From: JAMIFN01 sp035906235
Lineage (GTDB): Bacteria > Pseudomonadota > Gammaproteobacteria > Burkholderiales > Burkholderiaceae_C
Length of the DNA stretch: 21,092 bases
Assembly: GCA_035906235.1 (NCBI GenBank)
Contig: JAMIFN010000140.1
Span: 1-21,092 of the forward strand
Direction: 5' to 3'
Shown here: positions 1-6,902 of the stretch, one piece after another
Layout: every line of letters begins with the position of its first letter
Position numbering within the stretch: the first letter of the stretch is position 1
Notes under the pieces: model-generated
Database searches by the model: none
Seen by the model: the letters and a program-made list of their open reading frames with translations, nothing else
Told to the model about the DNA's origin: nothing
Translations under genes and position numbers: made by a program

Positions 1-1121
1 AGCTCAAAGATGTACAGGCTACCTTTAACTACACCAATGGTGGCGGTAGCCTAATCAATTTAGCGACCACTCTGACTAATTCAGGCACGGCGGCCAACCC
101 CGCTGTGCCAGTTGGTGCTTGGGATGGTTGGATACCCGTGCCCATGGCAGGAGGCATTGCCAATGGTCCTGCCAGTGGTGACACTTATGTGTTCAACGCA
201 GATGGCTCGATCAATAGCGCACCGCAACGCCCTGCTGCAGCCAGTGTGGTGAGTGAAACGAGTGCATTGCCACCTGTAGCGGAAACATTGCCTGTAGATT
301 GGCAGCGACAAATTGCGATTGCACGCGATGCCCAAAGTACGACCCCAGGCAATGCGGTGACAGGAAGTTGGCCAGTGGTTTTGCGAGAAACGGGTGGGTT
401 CCTCAACCATTGGAACCATTCTCAGAATGTAGATGGTGTCGGCATAAGTAAGTGGGGGTATAGCGGGGCAACTTATGCGCAGGCTTACTATCAAGTTACT
501 GCGTCATTTGTTGGTATGGTTAATATTCCGCTGACAAATCCAGTGGTAGGTTGGAAGGGTGGAGCGATTAGCAGTAGTAATCCGCAACAAGATTCGGCAG
601 GTAGTACTTTGATCGGTGCCAATGGCAAGCTGCAATACGGAAAGATGTGCCAGTTCAGTTATCGTTTCACCAGAGTAGGCAATGCCAATACCATCACGCA
701 GGCAGGTGCGAGTGATGCGGCGGCATATGATGGTAGCTCATCAGCTAAAACAGATGCTCAGGGTACCTGCAGCGTCGCTGGTTGCACCAATTGGGGTGGT
801 TATGGCCACGGATCTAGTAATGCTGCGAAGATCTCCAACTCCATCGGCGATTCCTATGGTGATTTTGTGGGCACTTTCTATACGCATGACAGTCTGCCGC
901 GCGTGGCCAAAGATTTCCGCAGCTCGATTGGGCGCATTGCAAACGGCAATGCATGGCAGCCAGGGAGTGGCGTGATTCAGATGCCGATGGGAAATTGGTT
1001 CTTCTTTGATATGCACGATAGCAATACTGCAAGCACCGATACCCCTAGCGCGAGTGGAACGACTCCACCAACGCAGTTGGATGACATGATGACGGGGGCG
1101 AATCGACAAGTGTTCCCATAA
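1..1121 (+). CDS. C-terminal part of an unrecognised, probably extracellular protein (5' end outside window)
   Basis: The reading frame is open from base 3, with no stop, back to the window edge, so the gene begins upstream. The internal GTG at 105 is not a convincing start because coding-like sequence (LKDVQATFNYTNGGG) precedes it. About 372 residues are visible. They are rich in Gly, Ser, Thr, Asn and Ala, with many aromatic residues and few charged ones. There are two or three isolated Cys (in GKMCQFSY and TCSVAGCTN) and a Ser/Thr/Pro-rich stretch near the end (TASTDTPSASGTTPPTQ). I see no transmembrane helix, autotransporter barrel or sorting signal in this part. The composition suggests a secreted or surface protein, but I do not recognise the family and assign no function. 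A hairpin terminator follows 16 bases after the stop. Base composition is more AT-rich than in most neighbours, which could point to acquired DNA. Confidence 0.75.
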   Translation, partial: LKDVQATFNYTNGGGSLINLATTLTNSGTAANPAVPVGAWDGWIPVPMAGGIANGPASGDTYVFNADGSINSAPQRPAAASVVSETSALPPVAETLPVDWQRQIAIARDAQSTTPGNAVTGSWPVVLRETGGFLNHWNHSQNVDGVGISKWGYSGATYAQAYYQVTASFVGMVNIPLTNPVVGWKGGAISSSNPQQDSAGSTLIGANGKLQYGKMCQFSYRFTRVGNANTITQAGASDAAAYDGSSSAKTDAQGTCSVAGCTNWGGYGHGSSNAAKISNSIGDSYGDFVGTFYTHDSLPRVAKDFRSSIGRIANGNAWQPGSGVIQMPMGNWFFFDMHDSNTASTDTPSASGTTPPTQLDDMMTGANRQVFP

Positions 1122-1137
1122 AAGGGAGCGTGTCAGC

Positions 1138-1168
1138 AAAAAGGGCGTCCTGGTGGACGCCCTTTTTT
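1138..1168. terminator. Bidirectional rho-independent terminator
   Basis: An 8-bp perfect stem (GGGCGTCC / GGACGCCC) with a TGGT loop is extended by A:T pairs. It has an A-run on its left and a run of six T on its right, so it has a U-tract when read on either strand. It lies between two convergent genes: the partial surface-type gene ending at 1121 (+) and the hydrolase ending at 1193 (-). Confidence 0.9.
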
Positions 1169-1192
1169 GTGGGTCTTGAAAACCGAAATGGT

Positions 1193-2020
1193 TTAACCGT
1201 TTTGCATAAAGTCGATGCAAGCGCGGTTAAACATCTCGCGGTGTTCGACCTGCACCCAGTGGCCGCAGCGGTTGAGCAAGATAAAACGCGCATTGGGGCA
1301 GCCGTCTAGCACCTTTTGCGCGCCCGATGGCGGTGTAAAGCAGTCTTGCATACCCCAAAAGCCCAAGATAGGCTGCTGGATTTGCGGCAGTTGCTCGGTG
1401 TAGTTGGGCACTTTCAAGGCGCTGCGCGCCGCCGTGGTTTGTGTGGCCGCAATAGCGGCGCGTTCGGTGATGATGTCTTCGGTAATCAGCGATTTGTCCA
1501 CCACCTGCAAATTCATCACCGTGCGCAGGGCTTCGCGCGGGCTGCTGGCGGTTTGGTGCGCGGTAAACAGGGCTTGAATGCCGGGCATTTGCTTGTATTC
1601 GTCCAGCGTGGCTAAGCCGCCTGGCGCCATGAGGATGAGCTTGGCCACTTCAGCGGGGTATTTCAGGGCGTAATCCAAACACAGTGCGCCGCCCAGCGAA
1701 TTGCCCAGCAAGATGGTGTTTTTCAGGCCCAAGCCATCGACCAAGGCCTTGATGCCGCTGGTGAAAAAATCGGTGTCGTAGATCTCCAAATCGGGCTTGC
1801 TCGATAGGCCATAGCCCAGGATATCGGGCACCAAGCAGCGGAAACCCGCTTTGGCAAACTCGGGGTAATTGCCCTTGAAATTGCTGTAGCCACTGGCGCC
1901 TGAGCCTGAGCCGTGCAGAAAGATGATGGGCTGGCCATCGGCCGGGCCCGCCTCGTGGTAATGCACGCGGTAGCCATTGGCCATGTCGAGGTATTTGCCT
2001 TCAGGAATAGGGGTGCTCAT
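1193..2020 (-). CDS. Alpha/beta hydrolase of the meta-cleavage-product (HsaD/BphD/TesD-like) family
   Basis: The 275-residue length is normal for C-C bond hydrolases that cleave ring-fission products of aromatic or steroid degradation. The oxyanion-hole region HGSGSGASGYSNF (from residue 36) matches the HGxGPGAxGWxNF pattern of BphD/HsaD/MhpC enzymes. The nucleophile motif GNSLGG places Ser108. The likely acid is Asp226 in GMQD. The catalytic His254 sits in GHWVQVEH, a C-terminal motif typical of this family. ATG at 2020 is preceded by GAGG at suitable spacing. No signal peptide is seen, so it is probably cytoplasmic. It stands alone between a terminator and a 138-bp gap, not next to an extradiol dioxygenase. 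The steroid-type dehydrogenase and monooxygenase genes elsewhere in the window make a TesD/HsaD-like role (hydrolysis of 4,9-DSHA) attractive, but this is inference. Another aromatic meta-cleavage substrate remains possible. Confidence 0.85.
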   Translation of the reverse strand: MSTPIPEGKYLDMANGYRVHYHEAGPADGQPIIFLHGSGSGASGYSNFKGNYPEFAKAGFRCLVPDILGYGLSSKPDLEIYDTDFFTSGIKALVDGLGLKNTILLGNSLGGALCLDYALKYPAEVAKLILMAPGGLATLDEYKQMPGIQALFTAHQTASSPREALRTVMNLQVVDKSLITEDIITERAAIAATQTTAARSALKVPNYTEQLPQIQQPILGFWGMQDCFTPPSGAQKVLDGCPNARFILLNRCGHWVQVEHREMFNRACIDFMQNG

Positions 2021-2104
2021 CGATTGCCTCTTCGGTTTTGTAGAAAAAAGTCGGACAACTGTAGCACCAAGTCAGGTGCTGCCGATTAGTGACGAACGGA
2101 TTCA

Positions 2105-2135
2105 AAAATCATAGCTATTCAGGCAGGTTTCTTGG
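2105..2135 (+). repeat. Interspersed intergenic repeat, copy 1 (short version)
   Basis: It carries the core AAATCATAGCTATTCAGGCAGGTTT shared with five other intergenic places in the window. This copy lacks the CGGC-containing tail seen in most of the others. It lies between the 3' end of dnaQ and the 5' end of the hydrolase gene. Confidence 0.7.
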
Positions 2136-2158
2136 TTGGAATTGCCAAAAAGCATTTT

Positions 2159-2848
2159 TTATTGCCAAACCAACGGGGCTTTTTTGCCAATCTCGTTCAG
2201 TATTGTCTGGTGTTCCTGCAACTCTTCAGCGCTGGCAGGAAGCACGAGAAGCTGCAAACCAGATAAATCTTGGCGGATGCTGGTACTTATTCTGTCAGTG
2301 GCTACGCTATCGACCAAGAGCGAGTTTTGTCCGCGCGTCATGCCGATATAGACATCGGAGAGTAATTGGGCGTCGAGGAGCGCGCCATGAAAAGTGCGAA
2401 GGCTGTTATCTATCCCCAAGCGTTTGCACAGGGAATCGAGTTTATTGCTCTGCCCTGGGTAGATGCGCCTGGCCATCTCCAGCGTGTCGGTGATGCGCAG
2501 ATCAGGGCTGGTGTCCAGTGCGGGCAGGGTCAACCGTCGCAGTTCGGCATTCAAAAAACCAATATCAAAGGGTGCGTTATGAATCAAGATCTCCGCACCG
2601 GAGACATAGGCCAAAAGGTCAGCCGCTACTTCGGCAAATTTGGGTTTGTCGGCCAAAAAGGTGCCGCTCAAGCCGTGTACGCGTAGTGCGTCTGGGTGGC
2701 TATCGCGCTCAGGGTTGAGATAAACATGGAAATTGCGTCCAGTGGGGCGGCGATCCACGAGTTCAACGCAACCGATTTCAATGATACGGTCGCCTTCATC
2801 CGCACGCAGTCCTGTGGTTTCAGTGTCGAGAAACAGTTGCCGGCTCAT
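2159..2848 (-). CDS. dnaQ: DNA polymerase III epsilon subunit (3'-5' proofreading exonuclease)
   Basis: This is the proofreading exonuclease of the replicative polymerase core. All exonuclease motifs are present: ExoI DTETTGL (Asp8, Glu10), ExoII HNAPFDIGFLNAEL (Asp95), and ExoIII HGALLDAQLLSD (His154, Asp159). These are the five metal-binding and catalytic residues of the DEDDh class. From ATG 2848 the protein has 229 residues, close to the E. coli enzyme. The last ~50 residues would correspond to the segment that binds the alpha subunit. I chose ATG 2848 (MSRQLFLDTE) over a longer frame opening at 2935, because the extension overlaps the 3' end of fdx and lacks family similarity. The start lies 5 bases after the fdx stop codon, so the two genes are almost certainly one transcript and probably coupled in translation. 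Confidence 0.95.
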   Translation of the reverse strand: MSRQLFLDTETTGLRADEGDRIIEIGCVELVDRRPTGRNFHVYLNPERDSHPDALRVHGLSGTFLADKPKFAEVAADLLAYVSGAEILIHNAPFDIGFLNAELRRLTLPALDTSPDLRITDTLEMARRIYPGQSNKLDSLCKRLGIDNSLRTFHGALLDAQLLSDVYIGMTRGQNSLLVDSVATDRISTSIRQDLSGLQLLVLPASAEELQEHQTILNEIGKKAPLVWQ

Positions 2849-2853
2849 AGTTG

Positions 2854-3192
2854 TCAGTGGTTTTCTTTGGCGTGGTTGATGCTGTATTTGGGGATTTCGA
2901 CGGTCACATCCGTCCCTGCTAGAACGGCTTGGCATGACAGGCGCGACTGCGCCTCTAACCCCCAGGCGCGGTCGAGCAGGTCTTCTTCTGTATCGTCGGC
3001 TTCCCCCAGGCTATCAAAACCTTGGCGCACGATGACATGGCAGGTGGTGCAGGCTTTGCTCATGTCGCAAGCATGTTCGATTTTGACACCATGTTCCAGC
3101 AATGCCTCGCAAATACTGTCACCGACTTGGGCGGGAATCTCTGCACCTTGGGGGCAGTATTCAGCGTGGGGGAGGACTTTAATAATGGGCAT
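2854..3192 (-). CDS. fdx: ISC-type [2Fe-2S] ferredoxin
   Basis: A 112-residue adrenodoxin-like ferredoxin that carries electrons in iron-sulphur cluster assembly. The cluster ligands are Cys42, Cys48 and Cys51 in the diagnostic stretch CDMSKACTTCHVIVRQG, plus Cys87 in RLSCQAV. The acidic loop (EADDTEED) is typical of ISC ferredoxins. It is encoded immediately upstream of dnaQ, with a 5-base gap, rather than next to iscS/iscU/hscA, none of which is in the window. It probably shares one promoter with dnaQ in the 237-base gap to its right, but I see no clear promoter on the minus strand there. Confidence 0.93.
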   Translation of the reverse strand: MPIIKVLPHAEYCPQGAEIPAQVGDSICEALLEHGVKIEHACDMSKACTTCHVIVRQGFDSLGEADDTEEDLLDRAWGLEAQSRLSCQAVLAGTDVTVEIPKYSINHAKENH

Positions 3193-3429
3193 GCGAATAG
3201 GGGTAAATCATGGGGCTTGGACGCACCAGGAAATGGGTGCAGGGATCTGCCAAACGCGGCGTGGCGGGCTGTTTGTAGCCAAATTATAGGGATGCAGGGA
3301 AAACATCACGCATAGCCTTGACTTGTTGGATGGGGAAATGGGTATTGCGGCCACGGGGAAACCCTATTTTTGTTAGGATGGCTACCTTGCTAGGATTTGC
3401 TGGCCCTTCTTACCTTCTTCAGTCTATCC

Positions 3430-4044
3430 ATGACTTTGTCTCCCCCGCCTTTGGCTGAAACCGAAAAACTGGCTGCACAAATGTTGGCGCAGCCTAATCC
3501 CGTCGCTGCCTTGTCCTTGGCTGAAGCAATGGTCATTGTGGATATGATGCGCCCCAAACGCATCGCTGCGGGAACGGTTTTTATCAGTGAAGGCGAGGCC
3601 GAGCACACCGATTACATGGTCTTGGTCTTGGCAGGGGATGTGGCGATTGAAAACCGCAAACCCAGTAGCACCACGCAGCGCTTGATCAATATCGTTGGGC
3701 CAGGGACGGTGTTGGGGGATATGTCTTTGGTCGATGGCTCGCCGCGGCTCACGACTTGCCGCGATCAAACCGAGTTGTCGGTAGCTATTTTTACCCGCGC
3801 CCGCTTGCAAGAGTTGCTCACGACGCATCCCGTTATTGCGGCGAAGTTCCTGCTTACTTTGCACCTTCGTGCCTCGCAAATTTCGCGTATGACCTTGGGC
3901 AAATTCAACAAAATTGTGCAGATCAACGATGTGCTGCGTCAGCAGATGGATGCCGTTATGAATAGCCGTTCTTTGTTGCCTAATCAGCCGCATCCTGCTG
4001 CCCCCGCAGCAGCATTCCAGGTCGACGCAAGTCGCCAGCGTTAA
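3430..4044 (+). CDS. Cyclic-nucleotide-binding-domain protein without a DNA-binding domain
   Basis: The protein has 204 residues from ATG 3430; a TTG 33 bases upstream is a weaker alternative. Residues ~40-150 form a Crp-type beta-roll: an entry strand with RIAAGTVFISEGEAEHTDYMVLVLAG, then the phosphate-binding-cassette-like segment GDMSLVDGSPRLTTC. A helix at ~135-160 follows, where Crp/Fnr proteins begin their dimerisation helix. The C-terminus ends in a Pro/Ala-rich tail with no helix-turn-helix, so it is unlikely to be a transcription factor by itself. It may be a cNMP-responsive regulatory partner, or a domain that has lost ligand binding. It is followed 29 bases later by trmJ; whether they share a transcript is unclear. 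Confidence 0.8.
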   Translation: MTLSPPPLAETEKLAAQMLAQPNPVAALSLAEAMVIVDMMRPKRIAAGTVFISEGEAEHTDYMVLVLAGDVAIENRKPSSTTQRLINIVGPGTVLGDMSLVDGSPRLTTCRDQTELSVAIFTRARLQELLTTHPVIAAKFLLTLHLRASQISRMTLGKFNKIVQINDVLRQQMDAVMNSRSLLPNQPHPAAPAAAFQVDASRQR

Positions 4045-4073
4045 AGTCTTTTTATACAAGTGTGTATGCACTC

Positions 4074-4868
4074 ATGTTACCGCCGCGTTTTATCCTGATC
4101 GAAACCTCGCACGCCGGCAATGTCGGCGCCGCCGCGCGCGCGCTCAAAGTCATGGGCTTTGGCGAATTGGTTTTGGTGCGCCCGCGCTGGGCCAATGTGT
4201 TGCGGCGCGAAGAAACCATTCAGCGCGCCAGTGGTGCGCACGATGTGCTGGCTGCGTGCCGCATCGTGGATACGGTGGAAGAGGCACTCGACGGCATTAC
4301 CCATCTGTGCGCCACAGCCATGACGCCGCGCGATTTTGGCCCGCCCACCTACGCCCCGCGCGAGCATTTTTCTGCCCTGGCCACGCGCTTTGCGGCTGAG
4401 CCTGAGGCTGGACACAAACTGGCCGTTTTGTTCGGCAGCGAGCGCTTTGGCATGAAGAACGAAGATGTGTACCGCTGCCATGCCTGCTTGCAAATCCCCA
4501 CCGATGCGCAATTTGGCTCGCTCAATTTGGCTGCGGCGATTCAGCTCATCGCCTATGAATGGCGTTTAGCCTTGGGTGGTTTTTTAACCGAGAAAAACAA
4601 TGAATTTGGCGCAGAATCTGCCTTAGAAGCTACTGAAAATATAGCAAAAACCCACCCCTTGGCCGACGCCGCCAGCGTTGCCGCCGCACTGCAACACTGG
4701 CAAGAGGCGCTGGTCGCCATTGATTACCTAGACCCCGCCAGCCCCAAAAAACTGCTGCCGCGCCTGCAGCAATTGCTCAACCGCGCCGAATTGCGCACCG
4801 AAGAAATTCACATGTTGCGCGGCATGGCAAAAAAGATCTTACAAACCGCCGCACGCGCAAGCGATTAG
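4074..4868 (+). CDS. trmJ: tRNA (cytidine/uridine-2'-O-)-methyltransferase TrmJ
   Basis: A SPOUT-class 2'-O-methyltransferase that modifies position 32 in the anticodon loop of tRNAs. Motif 1 appears as ETSHAGNVGAAARALKVMG. Motif 2 is LFGSERFGMKNEDVYRC. The C-terminal knot motif is IPTDAQFGSLNLAAAIQLIAYE; the SLNLA core is characteristic of the family. From ATG 4074 the protein has 264 residues. A GTG at 4062 would add four residues (MYAL) and cannot be excluded; neither start has a strong ribosome-binding site. The cysE start follows 13 bases after the stop, so the two genes are probably co-transcribed. Confidence 0.93.
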   Translation: MLPPRFILIETSHAGNVGAAARALKVMGFGELVLVRPRWANVLRREETIQRASGAHDVLAACRIVDTVEEALDGITHLCATAMTPRDFGPPTYAPREHFSALATRFAAEPEAGHKLAVLFGSERFGMKNEDVYRCHACLQIPTDAQFGSLNLAAAIQLIAYEWRLALGGFLTEKNNEFGAESALEATENIAKTHPLADAASVAAALQHWQEALVAIDYLDPASPKKLLPRLQQLLNRAELRTEEIHMLRGMAKKILQTAARASD

Positions 4869-4881
4869 ACTCGCACACCTT

Positions 4882-5658
4882 ATGACACAAAACACTTGGC
4901 GTTTAGGCGAAACCATCGATTGCATATTGCAGCGCGACCCAGCTGCGCGCTCGCGCTTAGAGGTGTTTTTGTGCTACCCCGGGGTACACGCCTTGCTCAT
5001 CCACCGCTTGGCACATGCTTGCTGGCGCGGCGGTTGGAGCACTTTGGCGCGTTGCATCTCGCACATCGGGCGCGGCCTGACCGGCATTGAGATCCATCCC
5101 GGCGCGCAAATTGGGCGCCGTGTTTTTATCGACCATGGCATGGGCGTGGTGATTGGCGAAATGGCCGAGGTGGGTGATGACTGCACCATTTACCAGGGCG
5201 TGACTTTGGGCGGCACTTCGCTGGCGCAAGGTGCCAAACGCCACCCCACTTTAGAAAACGGGGTCATCGTGGGCGCACATGCCTGCGTTTTAGGCGGTTT
5301 CACCGTGGCAGCGGGCGCGCGCATAGGCTCAGGCGCTATCGTGACCAAAGCTGTGCCTGCGGGCGCAACCGCGGTGGGCAATCCCGCGCGCATCATTCCA
5401 CCAAAAGCAGAGACTGAACGCAGCAGCGAAGCAGGCTTTTCCGCTTACGGCATTACCCAAAGCGATGACCCGGTAAGCTTGGCGCTGCGCAGCCTGATTG
5501 AGGGTGGCGGTCAGCAAGATGCGCAAATCACCTTGCTTTGGCAAAGCCTAGAAAAATTAGCGCAGCAGCAAAGCGCGCAAAACTGTCTGCCTAGCGAGGC
5601 CGAGCGCACCGCCCACCATTTTGAGGCGGAGAAAATCCAAGGCTCTTTGGGGAACTAA
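4882..5658 (+). CDS. cysE: Serine O-acetyltransferase
   Basis: It catalyses acetyl-CoA + L-serine to O-acetylserine, the first committed step of cysteine synthesis. The 258-residue protein has the short N-terminal helical region of the EpsC-type enzymes. This is followed by a left-handed beta-helix of hexapeptide repeats (roughly residues 70-175): IEIHPGAQIGRRVFIDHG with the catalytic-type His, VVIGEMAEVGDDCTIYQGVTLGG, then KRHPTLENGVIVGAHACVLGG and the closing VGNPARII. The C-terminal ~80 residues are less conserved and may form the tail used in contacts with cysteine synthase or in feedback inhibition. The start lies 13 bases after trmJ. Its stop codon overlaps the stop of the convergent DUF1840 gene. 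Confidence 0.95.
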   Translation: MTQNTWRLGETIDCILQRDPAARSRLEVFLCYPGVHALLIHRLAHACWRGGWSTLARCISHIGRGLTGIEIHPGAQIGRRVFIDHGMGVVIGEMAEVGDDCTIYQGVTLGGTSLAQGAKRHPTLENGVIVGAHACVLGGFTVAAGARIGSGAIVTKAVPAGATAVGNPARIIPPKAETERSSEAGFSAYGITQSDDPVSLALRSLIEGGGQQDAQITLLWQSLEKLAQQQSAQNCLPSEAERTAHHFEAEKIQGSLGN

Positions 5659-6005
5659 GCTCCGCCTCCATCCTCGTGCGCTAGCCAAGTGACAAAAGTC
5701 CCGTTTTCGACGGCGGCGCGGAGCATGGCCAGTACCGGTTGCGCACGGGTGCGCATAGGAACCGAGGCGCGTTGCTGCGCATCGTTGTCAAAGGGGTTGT
5801 GCTCAACTTCTGGAAGGGGCGGGTGTTGCGTATCCCAGTCGTGGCAGAAATGCTCCAGTGCCGCAATGGCAGAAGGGATCTCTTCGGCAGTCAATATGCC
5901 TTGGCCTTGCGTATTCGCCTTGCCCATATGTCCAAGCAAGTCTTGAGCGTGCGCACTCAGCATATGGACATCACTGGCGGACTTGGATGAGAAAGTGGTC
6001 AGCAT
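5655..6005 (-). CDS. DUF1840 family protein
   Basis: A small acidic protein (116 residues from ATG 6005, MLTTFSSKSASDVHML). The N-terminal pattern, a short strand followed by SKSASDVHML, HAQDLLGHMG, and then GILTAEEIPSAIAALE, matches the DUF1840 family of betaproteobacteria. Its biochemical role is unknown. An upstream in-frame codon would add eight residues, but the internal ATG fits the family start. The stop codon (TAG, 5655-5657 on the minus strand) overlaps the cysE stop, and no terminator lies between the convergent genes. Confidence 0.8.
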   Translation of the reverse strand: MLTTFSSKSASDVHMLSAHAQDLLGHMGKANTQGQGILTAEEIPSAIAALEHFCHDWDTQHPPLPEVEHNPFDNDAQQRASVPMRTRAQPVLAMLRAAVENGTFVTWLAHEDGGGA

Positions 6006-6084
6006 ACAAAGGCCTCCTATTGCACGCAAGGGTGGTCAAGCCAGACTGTTTCCGGAGCCAGAAACAGCCTCATTTTTCGGGGCT

Positions 6085-6723
6085 TCAAACGGAATTGGGT
6101 CGATCAGATTGTGCTTGCTGGCGTGCGGCCAGAATGCGTTGCAAGGCCTCATCAGCCTCGGCATGGTTGCCGACTTGCAAGGTGGCTTGGAAACCATCCT
6201 CAGTTTGCGCGGGTGGCACCCAGTTTTTAGGGGTGTCAGGATTGGCCTTTTTGGCTTTGAACAAATCCCCACTGTTTTGCCGCTGTGCGATGGCATCAGC
6301 GGTCCACGCAACGCTGGGTGGCATTTTTTCGTAAGGGCATCCCGCATCGGCGGCTGTACGCCAGAGTACGGCACGCAAAGCGCGGCCAATGGCTTGATTG
6401 CGTTCGCGGATGCGGGCAGATACCGCTTGTTCAAAGGCCAAGCTGTGCAAGAGCAAATAGGGATCCCAGTGCTTAAGAGTGACTTGTAGTTGGAAATAGG
6501 CTTTGGCGCTATCGGCTAAAGTCAGAATTTCAAATTTAACCCAATCTTTGGGAATGCCGTTGAGGTTGAGCACTTCATAGGCTGCGCGGTTGATGAGCTC
6601 GCGGGCTTCAGTGGCGCTGCTGCCGGGGACAGCCAAGGTGTCGGTGTTTTCCAAGCCACCAGAGGGTAGCAAATCCATATTTTGGGCATTTTTCTTGCCA
6701 AATAAACCACCAAGCCAGCTCAT
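6085..6723 (-). CDS. Conserved-looking hypothetical protein
   Basis: 212 residues starting MSWLGGLFGKKN. I do not recognise a named domain. A short hydrophobic/basic N-terminus is followed by a compact middle region (residues ~35-150) containing NRAAYEVLNLNGIPKDWVKFEI, HWDPYLLLHSLAFEQAVSARIRERN and AVLWRTAADAGCPYEKMPPSVAW. The C-terminal part is charged, with an Ala/Gln-rich helix (NHAEADEALQRILAARQQAQ). There is no signal peptide and no clear membrane helix, so it is probably cytoplasmic. Codon choice looks like a real gene and no better frame competes. Possibly transcribed with DUF1840, 79 bases downstream. Confidence 0.75.
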   Translation of the reverse strand: MSWLGGLFGKKNAQNMDLLPSGGLENTDTLAVPGSSATEARELINRAAYEVLNLNGIPKDWVKFEILTLADSAKAYFQLQVTLKHWDPYLLLHSLAFEQAVSARIRERNQAIGRALRAVLWRTAADAGCPYEKMPPSVAWTADAIAQRQNSGDLFKAKKANPDTPKNWVPPAQTEDGFQATLQVGNHAEADEALQRILAARQQAQSDRPNSV

Positions 6724-6902
6724 AAATTATCCAGTTGTAAATGGGTCGTAAAACAGTATCTTCGCCCCATTCTAGTGGGGGAAAAAGCTATTCTGCAAGT
6801 GATAGGAGCACGAGCCTACCGCATTCCTTTCTATTTGTGGAAATTTAGGCATCAAGTGTGGTATTTGGGCGGATTGACCATGGTAGGAGCGCCGGGCAAG
6901 CG

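Noticed and set aside
2849..2935. N-terminal extension of dnaQ
   Set aside because: The extra 29 residues overlap fdx coding sequence and have no similarity to epsilon subunits; the internal ATG gives the family start.
3424..4071. Long minus-strand frame opposite the cyclic-nucleotide-binding protein
   Set aside because: His/Arg/Gln-rich shadow translation; the plus strand carries a recognisable domain.
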